Source of the DNA: JASHVB01 sp036489395
GTDB taxonomy: Bacteria > Pseudomonadota > Alphaproteobacteria > Acetobacterales > Acetobacteraceae
Assembly (NCBI GenBank): GCA_036489395.1
Contig: DASXFW010000168.1
Coordinates: 32,731-96,730, forward strand
Reading direction: 5' to 3'
Length of the DNA: 64,000 bases
Shown here: piece by piece, positions 24,252 through 32,995 of the stretch
Position numbering within the stretch: position 1 is the first letter of the stretch
Layout of the letters: each line of letters opens with the position of its first letter
Notes under the pieces: model-generated
Told to the model about the DNA's origin: nothing
The model's database searches: none
Seen by the model: the letters and a program-made list of their open reading frames with translations, nothing else
Made by a program: the position numbers and the translations under genes

Positions 24252-24899
24252 TCATGACTCCAGGGGCGAACGCGTCGCTTGCATGCTGGGGCGCACGGCC
24301 ATGCGGTCCAACCAGGCGGCAAGCGGCGGGCAGGCATTCAGCAACGCTGCGCCGTCGGGAGCCATACGGAAATAAGTCAACATCGGTGCGGCATGCAGGT
24401 CGGCAAGGGTTAACGCATTGCCGGCCAGCCACGGACCGCCGCCGCTGATTTCTGCAAGCGCATGCAGGCAAGTGGCGGCTCGCGGAAGCGCCGCGGCGAT
24501 GCGGGCTTCATCCGGGGCCTGGCCACGCGACGGTGCGCGCACTTGTTCCACAAAGATGGTCCGGACCAGAGTGGGATAGGCATAGCTGTCCAGAACGGAG
24601 ATCGCCTGGGTCATGCGCGCGCGGGCGCGGGGTTCGTTTGGCTGCAGCGGCGGACCGGGGAAGGCCTCATCGACGTAACGTTCGATCGCACCCGCTTCGT
24701 AAAGGTGGAAACCTTCATGTTCGAAGGCCGGGATACGGCCGAAAGGATGGCGCGCGAGATAGGCTTCGGGCGGACCTGTCGGAGCGAATACGTCCACTTC
24801 CACCTGCTCGTAAGGAACCGCCTTTTCGTGCAGTGCGAGACGGACGGCACGGACGTACACGCTATAGGTGGCGCCGTACAGAACAGGGCGGGCGGTCAC
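24252..24899 (-). CDS. Glutathione S-transferase family protein
   Basis: The 215-residue protein has an N-terminal thioredoxin-like GST domain (PVLYGATYSVYVRAVRLAL, then FGRIPAFEHEGFHLYEAGAI, the beta3-beta4/SNAIL-type region) and an all-helical C-terminal domain with WLAGNALTLADLHAAPML. Start GTG 24899 overlaps the hyuA stop (GTGA). Its stop lies seven bases before the hyuB start, so it is embedded in the operon. GSTs in such clusters may handle a glutathione adduct or an isomerisation step (maleylacetoacetate-isomerase-like); the substrate is unknown. Confidence 0.88.
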   Translation of the reverse strand: MTARPVLYGATYSVYVRAVRLALHEKAVPYEQVEVDVFAPTGPPEAYLARHPFGRIPAFEHEGFHLYEAGAIERYVDEAFPGPPLQPNEPRARARMTQAISVLDSYAYPTLVRTIFVEQVRAPSRGQAPDEARIAAALPRAATCLHALAEISGGGPWLAGNALTLADLHAAPMLTYFRMAPDGAALLNACPPLAAWLDRMAVRPSMQATRSPLES

Positions 24900-26920
24900 T
24901 GTGCCTTCTCCAAAAGCAACGCGCCTGTCTCTGCCAGCCTCGCATTCCACCCTGATTCCACCAGCGTAGTCGTATCGGCTTGCTCGATGATCGCCGGCCC
25001 CGGCACTACCGTGCCCGCGGCGAGCGCGTCGCGATGCCAGATGACGGCGGGAACGGGTGATGCGTGGTCGCGAACGCGTACAGGGCGGCTGGTGGGTGAG
25101 CCGGACATCTTGTTCCGCACGGTGGCCATCGCGACCGTGCCCGGCGCAGAGCGGTGCACGGTACGCAGGTTGACGATCTTCGCCGGCACGCGCGTGCTAT
25201 GACCGTAAATGCGCTCATGCGCCGTGAGGAACAATTCGTAAATGGATGCAGGATCCTGCGAGGTGAGCGGGACTTCGAGATGATACGACTGCCCAATGTA
25301 ACAGACATCAGCGAAGTGACGGATCTGCGGCTCGCTCACGCCCTCCTGCCGCATCAGTTCGGCGCAACTCGCGTCGAGGTCGCGCAACGCCGGCATGAGC
25401 TCGTCGCCGCGCAGATCGGCCAGCTCGCGGCTAAACGCGGTGGCGATCTCATGTTCTACCGGCGCCCCTAACAACCCGGCCGCCGACAGCACGCCGGGGT
25501 GTACTGGCACGACGATCGTGCGAATACCGAGTTCCTCAGCCAATGCACATCCATGCATCGGACCTCCGCCGCCGAGCGGCAGCAGCGCATAGCCGCGCGG
25601 ATCGATGCCCCGTCCGACGGATACCAGGCGGATCGCTTCCGCCATCTGCGCATTCAGCACACGATGAATGCCGAGTGCCGCATCCTCCACCGTCATGTTC
25701 AATGGCTTGGCGATGACATGTTCGATCGCGGCGTGTGCCAGTAACGGCTGCAACGTCAGCGTTCCGCCGGCGAACTGCAAAGGATCGATGTAACCCAGCA
25801 CGACGGAGGCATCGGTCACCGTGGGTTGCTCGCCGCCCCGACCGTAACACGCAGGACCTGGCTCGGACCCGGCGGAATGCGGACCGACACGCAGACTGCC
25901 GGCACCGTCGAGCCAGGCAATACTGCCGCCGCCGGCACCGATGGCGGTGACATCGACCATCGGCACGCGCACGGCATAGCCATCGATCACGCCCTCGCTG
26001 CGGATCAGCGGCGTGCCATTGGTCACCAGGGCAATATCGCAGGACGTACCGCCGATATCGACGGTGATCAGATCGCCGAAACCTGCCGCGCGGCCGGCCT
26101 CCACGCCACCGACAACACCGGCCGCCGGTCCTGACAGAAACAAACGGATCGGACGCCGCCGGGCGATCGCGGACGACGCGAGCCCGCCACGCGACTGCAT
26201 CACCTGCAACGGCACCCCGATCCCCGCGGCGGCGAGGCCGCGCTCCATGTTAGCGAGATAATCGGCAACCACCGGTTTGATATAGGCATCGAATGCCGTG
26301 GCGCAGGTTCGTTCATATTCGCGGAACGCCGGATCGACGTCGGATGACAATGATACGCGGAGGGCCGGGTATTGGTCTGTCGCGATGTCGCGGATACGAC
26401 GCTCATGCGTCGGATCCAGGAACGAGAACAGTAGAGAAATGGCGACGGCCTGAACATCTGCCGCGACAAGCTCGGCAAGTGCACGCTGCACGCTGTCCTC
26501 GTCGAGTGGCGTGAGTACGTTGCCCTGCGCGTCCAGGCGCTCGCGCACTTCCTTACGACGGCGGCGCGGCGCGAGAAACACCGGCGTCTCCGGCTGCAGA
26601 ACCAGATCGTACATCTGGTGGCGCATCTGCCGGCCGATCTCCAGCACGTCGCGAAAGCCTTCGGTCGTGATCAGGCCAATCCGCGCGCCCTTACGCTCGA
26701 TTACCGCGTTGGTGGCGGCGGTAGTTCCATGCACGAAACGGCCGATCTCATCCGCAGGCACGCCCCATTCGTCGCGTGCCATGTCCAGCGCCGCGAGCAC
26801 CGCGCGGCTGGGATCGCCGCGCGTTGTCGGCAGTTTAGCAATCCGCAGCGAACCGTTATCGCCTCGGCACACCACGTCGGTGAACGTGCCACCGATGTCA
26901 ATGCCGATTTCGTAGTGCAT
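24896..26920 (-). CDS. hyuA: Hydantoinase A / N-methylhydantoinase family ATP-binding subunit
   Basis: The 674-residue protein is the ATP-using subunit paired with HyuB. It starts with the acetate/sugar kinase-like phosphate motif YEIGIDIGGTFTDVVC, then HGTTAATNAVIERKGARIGL, a second ATP-fold motif TVDIGGTSCDIALV, and GGGSIAWLDGAGSLRVGP followed by AGSEPGPACYGRGG. Length matches HyuA. Start ATG 26920 overlaps the upstream oxidoreductase stop (TGATG). Substrates of the family include hydantoins, 5-oxoproline and acetone/acetophenone; which applies here cannot be read from sequence. Confidence 0.92.
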   Translation of the reverse strand: MHYEIGIDIGGTFTDVVCRGDNGSLRIAKLPTTRGDPSRAVLAALDMARDEWGVPADEIGRFVHGTTAATNAVIERKGARIGLITTEGFRDVLEIGRQMRHQMYDLVLQPETPVFLAPRRRRKEVRERLDAQGNVLTPLDEDSVQRALAELVAADVQAVAISLLFSFLDPTHERRIRDIATDQYPALRVSLSSDVDPAFREYERTCATAFDAYIKPVVADYLANMERGLAAAGIGVPLQVMQSRGGLASSAIARRRPIRLFLSGPAAGVVGGVEAGRAAGFGDLITVDIGGTSCDIALVTNGTPLIRSEGVIDGYAVRVPMVDVTAIGAGGGSIAWLDGAGSLRVGPHSAGSEPGPACYGRGGEQPTVTDASVVLGYIDPLQFAGGTLTLQPLLAHAAIEHVIAKPLNMTVEDAALGIHRVLNAQMAEAIRLVSVGRGIDPRGYALLPLGGGGPMHGCALAEELGIRTIVVPVHPGVLSAAGLLGAPVEHEIATAFSRELADLRGDELMPALRDLDASCAELMRQEGVSEPQIRHFADVCYIGQSYHLEVPLTSQDPASIYELFLTAHERIYGHSTRVPAKIVNLRTVHRSAPGTVAMATVRNKMSGSPTSRPVRVRDHASPVPAVIWHRDALAAGTVVPGPAIIEQADTTTLVESGWNARLAETGALLLEKAQ

Positions 26921-28275
26921 CAAACCGCGCTCCGCATTGCAGCGAGTTCGCCCACGGTGACTGGCCTGGTCGGGAATCTTGTGCGATACGGCTCGATCTC
27001 CTGCACCGGCACGTTGCGCGCCGTGGCCAGCACTTCGGCTGCCGTGGTGCCGCACATTCGGCCCTGGCAGGGGCCCATCCCGCAGCGGGTGAACGCCTTC
27101 AATTGATTGCAGCCGAGGCAGCCGAGTTGCGCAGCCTTGCGTATCTGTGCCGCCGTGACCTCCTCACAGCGGCAGACGATCGTTGTGTCGTGGGGTTGCG
27201 ATGAACGGGGCGCATACAACGCATCGATGAAGGGCCGAATCGCACGATGCCGCGCGTGCTGCGTCCGCAACGGTGTGGCGAGGGCATCGCGGGTTGCCGC
27301 GGCGATGCGGCCAAGCCTGTACGCGATGCCAAGGGCGGCGGTACGGCCAGACACCGCGGCAGCCGCGGCACCCGCTACACCAGCACCGTCACCGGTGATG
27401 AGAATGCGCGGCACGCTCGTAAGGCCCCAGGCATCGGTTACCGGCTTCCAGCAGCGCTGCGCGCCGTCCCATTCATGTGCGCAGCCGAGCGCTCGGGTGA
27501 TTTGCACCGATGGGATGACGCCGTCATGCAGCAGCAGCAGGCTGGCAGGTTCGTCACGTTCCCGAGCGGCCGCACGAAATCGGATGCGCTGCAAGTGGTT
27601 CTCACCGATGGCACGCAGGTTCGTAGCACTGACCCAGGGCACACCGGCGCGGCTGATCTCCCGTCGCCACGCCAGGCCTTTGGCCAACTCTCCGGCGGCA
27701 TTCAGCGCTCGCGGCAAATGTCGAAGCGCACGCAACGGCGCTGCTCCGTCCGACAGATCCAACACGCCGGCGATGCGCCCGCCGGCCCGCAGCGCCTGCA
27801 CCGTATAGAGCAACAAGAGCGGGCCTTGGCCAGCAATCCAGGTCGCGTCGATTGGTACGAGGCCGCTGGTCTTCAACGCAATCTGCGCTGCCCCGACCGT
27901 CATCACGCCTGGCAACGTCCAGCCGGGAATCGGCATGGGTCGTTCAGTCGTTCCCGTTGCTAACAGCACATATTGTGCGCGAGCCGATCGAGCCGTTGCG
28001 TTCTCGATCCAGAACGCCGTGCCATTAGCCTCGATCGCCCAGACGGCGGAGCGCCAATGCAGTTCGGCGCCACAGGCACGGAACGCGCGGATCGTATCCA
28101 GCGCTTCGGCGTCATCGTCGTCCTTCGCACCACGCGCCTCCAGCGCCTGCCAGATTCGGCCGCCCGGCGCTGAATTTTCGTCGATCACGACAACAGAGAC
28201 GCCATGCCGGCGCGCCTCAACTGCCGCCGACATGCCGGCGGGACCGGCGCCAACGATGATCAGGTCGCAGTCCAT
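26920..28275 (-). CDS. FAD/NAD-dependent oxidoreductase with BFD-type [2Fe-2S] domain (HcnB/OoxA-like)
   Basis: The 451-residue protein begins with a Rossmann FAD motif DLIIVGAGPAGMSAAVEA, has a second nucleotide-binding region near WIAGQGPLLLLYTVQA and ILITGDGAGVAG, and ends in a BFD-like domain. That domain has cysteines in VCRCEEVTAAQI, LGCLGCNQLKAFTRCGMGPC and QGRMCG, fit to bind [2Fe-2S]. This is the layout of the alpha subunit of hydrogen cyanide synthase, opine oxidase and D-hydroxyproline dehydrogenase. It overlaps the small [2Fe-2S] gene by 16 bases. The catalytic DadA-like subunit expected in such complexes is not in this cluster. Confidence 0.9.
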   Translation of the reverse strand: MDCDLIIVGAGPAGMSAAVEARRHGVSVVVIDENSAPGGRIWQALEARGAKDDDDAEALDTIRAFRACGAELHWRSAVWAIEANGTAFWIENATARSARAQYVLLATGTTERPMPIPGWTLPGVMTVGAAQIALKTSGLVPIDATWIAGQGPLLLLYTVQALRAGGRIAGVLDLSDGAAPLRALRHLPRALNAAGELAKGLAWRREISRAGVPWVSATNLRAIGENHLQRIRFRAAARERDEPASLLLLHDGVIPSVQITRALGCAHEWDGAQRCWKPVTDAWGLTSVPRILITGDGAGVAGAAAAAVSGRTAALGIAYRLGRIAAATRDALATPLRTQHARHRAIRPFIDALYAPRSSQPHDTTIVCRCEEVTAAQIRKAAQLGCLGCNQLKAFTRCGMGPCQGRMCGTTAAEVLATARNVPVQEIEPYRTRFPTRPVTVGELAAMRSAV

Positions 28276-28565
28276 GCCGGCATTGCCAATTCGCGCGCGC
28301 CCTTCTGACGTTCGATGCGCATACCGTTGCGGACCGGCGTCAGGCAGGTCTGCACCGCCGGTTTGCCGTCAACGATGGCAACACAGTCGAAGCACGCGCC
28401 CATCATGCAAAACGGCCCGCGCGGCGATCCCGACGGCGCCGTGACGCGAGTGACGGCGATTTTATTGGCCAGCAGCGCGGCGGCAACAGAGTCGCCGTTC
28501 CGCGCGGTAAGCGCGTGGCCTTCAAAATAAATGGTCAGGCTGCCAGATGCAGAGCGTCCCAACAT
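28260..28565 (-). CDS. Small (2Fe-2S)-binding oxidoreductase subunit (HcnA/OoxC-like)
   Basis: The 101-residue protein has a ferredoxin-like fold signature: LTARNGDSVAAALLAN, then a cysteine cluster FCMMGACFDCVAIVDG and a distal cysteine VQTCLTP. It corresponds to the small gamma/A subunit that pairs with HcnB-like FAD proteins. Its 3' end overlaps the FAD subunit gene, consistent with stoichiometric production. Only four bases separate it from the upstream amidohydrolase stop. Confidence 0.88.
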   Translation of the reverse strand: MLGRSASGSLTIYFEGHALTARNGDSVAAALLANKIAVTRVTAPSGSPRGPFCMMGACFDCVAIVDGKPAVQTCLTPVRNGMRIERQKGARELAMPAWTAT

Positions 28566-28569
28566 CGTG

Positions 28570-29733
28570 TTACTTCGTCAATTTTCGTTCGACGATGCGG
28601 CCGAACAGAGCCACGCCGTAGGGGATGGCGGCGTCATTGAAATTATAGGCGGGGTTGTGCACTGCGGCACTGTCTTCGCCGTTGCCCAGATTAATGTAGG
28701 CTCCCGGGACTTTCTCCAGCATGAAGCTGAAGTCTTCCGACGCGTTGGCCGGCGGCTTGTCGCGCTGGACATTCTCCTCGCCCACAAGTTCTGCCGCCGC
28801 GTCGGCGAAGCTGCGCGCATGGCCCGGATCGTTGACCAGGGGCGCGAAAATGAGGCGGAAATCGACATTTGCTTCGGCGCCGAAGCCGGCCGCGATGCTA
28901 ACGGCGAGCCGTTTCATGTTGGTTTCCACCAGGTGCATCGTTTCACGCTTCAGAGTGCGTACGGTGCCGGACATCGTCGCGGTTTGCGGGATCACGTTAT
29001 AGGCCTCGCCGGCGAGGATACGTGTGACGCTGACCACTGCCATGTCCTGCGGCGGGACGTTGCGTGATACAATCGATTGCAGTGCCGCGCCGATATGACA
29101 GGCGACGAGCGCCGGATCGATGCTTTCCTCCGGCCGTGCCCCGTGCGCACCCTTGCCGACGATTGTGATGTCGAAGAACGCGCCGCCCGCCATCCCAACC
29201 CCCGGGCTGATCGCGTATTTGCCTAGCGTCATGCCGGGACGATTGTGCATGCCGAAGATTGCGTCACAAGGGAAGCGTTCGAACAGCCGATCGTTCAGCA
29301 TGGCGAGCGCGCCGCCGATGCCTTCTTCGCCAGGCTGGAAAATAAAGTTGACGGTGCCTTGGAAATTACGCGTGTCCGACAGGTACTTTGCTGCACCTAA
29401 CAGCATGGTGGTATGGCCATCGTGGCCGCAGGCATGCATCCGCCCAGGATTCCGGCTGCTGTAAGGCAGATTCGTCTGCTCTTCGATCGGCAGCGCGTCC
29501 ATGTCGGCGCGCAGACCGATGGCAGGGCCGTCGCCATTGCGCAGCACACCGACAACCCCGGTCTTGCCGACGCCGCGATGCACCTCGATTCCCCATTTTT
29601 CCAGAGTTCGTGCAACAAGATCAGCGGTACGATGCTCCTCCAATCCCAACTCAGGATTGGCGTGGATATCCCTGCGGATATCGGTCAGTTCGGCATGATA
29701 GGCGCGGGCTCTGTCGAGAATTGGATCGGCCAC
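28570..29733 (-). CDS. M20 family amidohydrolase (hippurate/N-acyl amino acid hydrolase type)
   Basis: The 387-residue protein is a di-metal M20D amidohydrolase. Visible motifs are HANPELGLEEHRTA, LRADMDALPIEEQTNLPY, the metal ligands MHACGHDGHTTMLLGAAKYL and FQPGEEGIGGA (Glu base and ligand), a dimerisation lid with GKGAHGARPEESIDP, and the C-terminal AVHNPAYNFNDAAIPYG. Family members split N-acyl or N-carbamoyl amino acids. In this cluster it could act on the open product of the HyuAB ring-opening enzyme, which is inference. Confidence 0.92.
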   Translation of the reverse strand: MADPILDRARAYHAELTDIRRDIHANPELGLEEHRTADLVARTLEKWGIEVHRGVGKTGVVGVLRNGDGPAIGLRADMDALPIEEQTNLPYSSRNPGRMHACGHDGHTTMLLGAAKYLSDTRNFQGTVNFIFQPGEEGIGGALAMLNDRLFERFPCDAIFGMHNRPGMTLGKYAISPGVGMAGGAFFDITIVGKGAHGARPEESIDPALVACHIGAALQSIVSRNVPPQDMAVVSVTRILAGEAYNVIPQTATMSGTVRTLKRETMHLVETNMKRLAVSIAAGFGAEANVDFRLIFAPLVNDPGHARSFADAAAELVGEENVQRDKPPANASEDFSFMLEKVPGAYINLGNGEDSAAVHNPAYNFNDAAIPYGVALFGRIVERKLTK

Positions 29734-29762
29734 GGGTCAGCTCCGGTGTGGTTGCGGCATGG

Positions 29763-30524
29763 TCAATGAAGATCGAGACGGCTACGGAAGGCTTCGTCGC
29801 GCAGGCTGAATTCCTTACCGGCAAGATCGTCGGCGGCCGAGGTGCAAAGATACACGATCGCGGACGCCGGATGCGCGACGGGTGTCAGGTTCTCACGCGG
29901 GATCTGGCTGACAGGATTGATGCCGGACGCGCGGATGACGACCTGCATGTCGGTATCCGTCGTTCCGGGCTGGAATCCGAACACGCGTATGCCCTGCGCC
30001 GCATGTTCCTGGGCAATGCCGCGGGTCAACATGGCCAGCCCCGCCTTGCCGGAACAATAGCTGGTCCAGCCTTCCAGCGGATTGTGCGCTGCACCGGAGG
30101 AGACGTTGACGATCGTTCCGCAACCCGCCGCGATCATCGGGGGGAGTACGGCACGAACGGCGTAATAGGCACCGATGAGATTGATCTCGATACTGCGCGC
30201 CCAGGCGGCCGGATCGGATTCGGCGATCCTTGCGATCGGCTCGATCACCCCGGCGTTGTTTATTAACGCGTCAATCTTACCGAAGTGCTGCAGCGTTGCT
30301 TCGACAAGCTGCTGCACGGCCGGCCAGCTCGACACGTCGCAAGGTAGGGACATGGCCGAGCCTCCAGCTTGCGTGATCGACTGCGCGACGCCTTCGGTCT
30401 GAGACGCGGTGCGGGCGGTCAGGACAAGCAACGCGCCGGCCCTGGCCAGCGCCTCCGCTGCCGCGGCGCCGATGCCGCGGCCGGCCCCGGTGACGATCAC
30501 GATCTTGCCCGCAAGGCTTTGCAT
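29763..30524 (-). CDS. Short-chain dehydrogenase/reductase
   Basis: The 253-residue classical SDR shows the cofactor motif VTGAGRGIGAAAAEAL, NNAG at LINNAGVIEP, the catalytic Ser in IVNVSSGAAHN and the YxxxK pair in TSYCSGKAGLAM. A good ribosome site (GGAAGGGGA) precedes ATG 30524. It is the first gene of the minus-strand hyu cluster, 29 bases from the amidohydrolase. The substrate is unknown. Confidence 0.9.
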   Translation of the reverse strand: MQSLAGKIVIVTGAGRGIGAAAAEALARAGALLVLTARTASQTEGVAQSITQAGGSAMSLPCDVSSWPAVQQLVEATLQHFGKIDALINNAGVIEPIARIAESDPAAWARSIEINLIGAYYAVRAVLPPMIAAGCGTIVNVSSGAAHNPLEGWTSYCSGKAGLAMLTRGIAQEHAAQGIRVFGFQPGTTDTDMQVVIRASGINPVSQIPRENLTPVAHPASAIVYLCTSAADDLAGKEFSLRDEAFRSRLDLH

Positions 30525-30739
30525 GCACGGTCCCCTTCCCGTTTGCGCAAGCTTTACGGGAGGCTCGGCACGGCTGCAAATCCGTGACCGCGACCCCGGC
30601 GCGGGTACTGGAACAGAGGCCAACGAGACAAACTCGGCAATCGTACAGCCGGGGACGACCCTGGGGTGTGGCAAATGCGGTGTGCGGCGAACAACGCGGC
30701 ACCGGAAGTACGTGCTGCAGGGGATACGCAGTCTGGAAA

Positions 30740-31933
30740 TCACGCTGGCTCTGTCTCGGGTTCAGGCCCGGCATACGCGGCCCGTGGGCGGATCAGGCGC
30801 CCATCCTGGCGTTGCTCCAACGCGTGGGCAATCCAGCCAGCAGCGCGGCCGACAGCGAACAGGGCAAATGCAGCGCCAACGGGAAGCTGCAATGAATCCT
30901 CCAGCATCACCAACGCCGCGTCGATGTTGGGACGCCTGCCCGTCTGTTCTTCGACCGTATCAACCAGGCGACACCAGGTGCGTCCCGGCGGCCACGCCGC
31001 GAACAAGGCGGCCGCGCGCGGATCGCCGTGAGGATAGAGACGCTGACCGAAGCCGGGAATGTCCTCCCCGCGCGCCAGGCGTGCAGCGATCATCGTGGCG
31101 GGATCACGACGTAGCCCCGGCTCCGCCAGCATCGCGCGCAGACGATCGGTCACGCCACCGTGCAGGGGACCGCTGAGAGTTGCCAGTCCGGCGAGCACGC
31201 AGGCCGGCAAGGAGGCACCGGTAGAGGCGGCCACCCGTACCGCAAAGGTCGATGCATTAAGTTCATGGTCGGCGCACAGTACCAGCGCCCGCCGCAGCAC
31301 ATCTGCAGCCCGCGCGTTGGTGCGCCAGGCCGCAGCAAGCGTAGCGTGCGCACTGTCCCGGCTGGGCGCGCCGCCCGCGGCCGAAGCCATGCAGCGTAAC
31401 AGAGCGGCAGCGTCGTGCAGCAGCGCACGGCGGCCGCGGGCGAACGTGACCGGCGCGGCAAGTTGAGCCGCCGCGGCCAGGCATCGTGCCATCGGTGTCG
31501 CCCCTTTGGGCGGCGTGTAGTGCGATACGGGAGAACGCGGCAGTGTCGGCGCTTCCCACAACAATGCCGCGACATCCTCAAGCGTTGCCCATTCGCTGAG
31601 TGCCACCACATCGTGGCCGCGATAGGCGAGGCGATTCGATCCGATGTTGGTGATGCGAGAGACGAGAACCGGCTCTCCCCAGTCGATGGTGGACGTGGCG
31701 ATGGCGTTGCGGGTGCGTCCGCGCCGGCGGCGCGCGACCAGCGCCTCGATGGCATGGCGATCGTAGAGGCTGCGACGCGGATCCTCGGCGACAGGGCGGC
31801 TGCGGATCAGGCCGCGGCTGACATAGGCATAGAGGGTCTGCCGGGCGACGCCGAGACGTGCGAGTGCGGCGCCGATGTCGAGCCAGTCGGCGGCGTCCGC
31901 ACAAGTGATGACGACGGGTTTGGCATCGTCCAT
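30740..31933 (-). CDS. Citrate synthase family protein with N-terminal helix-turn-helix
   Basis: The 397-residue protein has a MerR/excisionase-like HTH at about 12-55 (IGAALARLGVARQTLYAYVS, RSLYDRHAIEALVARR) joined to a citrate synthase domain. Of the three catalytic residues, H223 (CADHELNAST) and D338 (PNIDAAL) are present. The third, in the motif normally GFGH, is Q297 (GFGQRLYPHGDPR; codon at 31043-31045). Proteins of this fused type are annotated as citrate synthases but may be regulators or use other acyl-CoAs. The histidine loss makes ordinary citrate synthesis doubtful. It lies 215 bases upstream of the SDR, same strand. Confidence 0.88.
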   Translation of the reverse strand: MDDAKPVVITCADAADWLDIGAALARLGVARQTLYAYVSRGLIRSRPVAEDPRRSLYDRHAIEALVARRRRGRTRNAIATSTIDWGEPVLVSRITNIGSNRLAYRGHDVVALSEWATLEDVAALLWEAPTLPRSPVSHYTPPKGATPMARCLAAAAQLAAPVTFARGRRALLHDAAALLRCMASAAGGAPSRDSAHATLAAAWRTNARAADVLRRALVLCADHELNASTFAVRVAASTGASLPACVLAGLATLSGPLHGGVTDRLRAMLAEPGLRRDPATMIAARLARGEDIPGFGQRLYPHGDPRAAALFAAWPPGRTWCRLVDTVEEQTGRRPNIDAALVMLEDSLQLPVGAAFALFAVGRAAGWIAHALEQRQDGRLIRPRAAYAGPEPETEPA

Positions 31934-32758
31934 GATTGATTGTCTATCCTGATAACATTGATCAAATCGATCAAGATGGATGATGATTCTGCGGCGGCGC
32001 CGCCTCGTCAACCCAACACGGCTGAATATACCCGCTGCCGGCGGCGCCGTCGCCCTACAAACCACCCTGACCAGAATAGACGGCGAGGCTGGCTCCCGCT
32101 CCGACGTGGTCCGAAACGCGCGGCCGGGTTGCGCACGCATACCGACCGACCGCGCTACGCAGAACACATCGCGCATGCAGCAATCGGCGATTCTGGCCAG
32201 CGAAAGAGGAGGCGACGTTTGCGTTCCAACCTTGAATCTACACGGCCCTGCTACCCGGCGCGTTTGATGTTCCGCGCGACGCCTTTATCGGCGTGTTTGC
32301 GATTGCCTGCGCGGCTGGCCGGAATGCGCACGCGGCAAACAACGGAACGACTGCGACCGCCGCATTACGCCATATCGGGCCAGCATCAACGGCGGCGCCG
32401 TGCCTGGATCGGCTCCGAGAGCCCCGGACCCGGCGCTTACGGCCGAGGTCGGCTTGCCACAGGGCTATATTTTAGTTCATGTCCGGCAATCTGCACTTGG
32501 ATCCAGGTAGCGCAGAACCTCGGTTTTTGCAGCGCTGTGCTGGCAAACGTCAAAAGGCGATCACACTTACGATCTGGTCCATCGGCGAGATCGGTATGGT
32601 GTACCTCTGGCGATGCCCGCGCGCGGGCCGCGATCGCATCCTTTTGGGCCCCAACAACGGGCTAACTTATACCCCCTTGCCGTTTATGCAACTTACCGCT
32701 AACGTAGAAAAACCGCACGATTTTGAAGCGGCATGTGAACAACCCACAGGAGACTGCA
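31934..32758. other. Gene-poor, lower-GC intergenic stretch
   Basis: These 825 bases between the HTH-citrate synthase and the small XRE gene contain no recognisable gene. The left end holds an inverted repeat (31958-31974) near the citrate-synthase start. From about 32460 rightward the DNA is clearly less GC-rich (for example TATATTTTAG at 32466-32475) and contains one doubtful ORF at 32479-32769. Frames in the left half are arginine-rich and look like noise. Confidence 0.55.
31958..31974. promoter_or_regulatory. Inverted repeat TTGATC-N5-GATCAA, candidate operator
   Basis: TTGATCAAATCGATCAA is a perfect 6-5-6 inverted repeat located 25 bases upstream of the HTH-citrate synthase start codon (31933). 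It is well placed to be an operator for autoregulation by the encoded HTH domain or for another regulator. No data link them; the assignment is by position and symmetry. Confidence 0.45.
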
Positions 32759-32769
32759 TTGGCCCGTAA
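32479..32769 (+). CDS. Doubtful 96-codon ORF upstream of the XRE gene
   Basis: This frame starts at ATG 32479 behind an A/T-rich TATATTTTAG and ends 11 bases inside the XRE gene. Third codon positions are near 50% G/C by eye, unlike the strongly G/C-biased neighbours, so it is either imported DNA or non-coding. I recognise no family in MSGNLHLDPGSAEPRFLQRC or the following VYLWRCPRAGRDRILLG. The position resembles a toxin gene preceding an HTH antitoxin, but that is speculation. Confidence 0.25.
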   Translation: MSGNLHLDPGSAEPRFLQRCAGKRQKAITLTIWSIGEIGMVYLWRCPRAGRDRILLGPNNGLTYTPLPFMQLTANVEKPHDFEAACEQPTGDCIGP

Positions 32770-32974
32770 ACCAAGTCTTAGCCGCTACCTCAAGGACGCC
32801 AGACTGAAGCGTGGCCTTTCGGTGGCCGAAGTCGCAGAGCAGGTCGGGGTCACTGGACCGTGCGTGTATTTCTGGGAAATGGGGCGGACGCGTCCTCGGG
32901 ATGCGAACCTCTCGGCCTTGTGCAAGGTGCTGAAGCTGCCTGTGCGTGCCACGCGGGAACTTGCCGCCGGGTAG
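32759..32974 (+). CDS. Small XRE-family HTH regulator
   Basis: The 71-residue protein is nearly all HTH: SLSRYLKDARLKRGLSVAEV, AEQVGVTGPCVYFWEMGRTR and PRDANLSALCKVLKLP. I choose TTG 32759 because AGGAG at 32748-32752 is well spaced; an upstream in-frame TTG at 32723 lacks a site. It converges on the DUF3445 gene 21 bases away. Targets are unknown. Confidence 0.75.
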   Translation: MARKPSLSRYLKDARLKRGLSVAEVAEQVGVTGPCVYFWEMGRTRPRDANLSALCKVLKLPVRATRELAAG

Positions 32975-32995
32975 ATCGACCCGGCGAGGGATTCA

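Noticed and set aside
31980..32267. 95-codon plus-strand ORF in the gene-poor stretch
   Set aside because: It has an arginine-rich random-looking translation, no ribosome site and no family resemblance.
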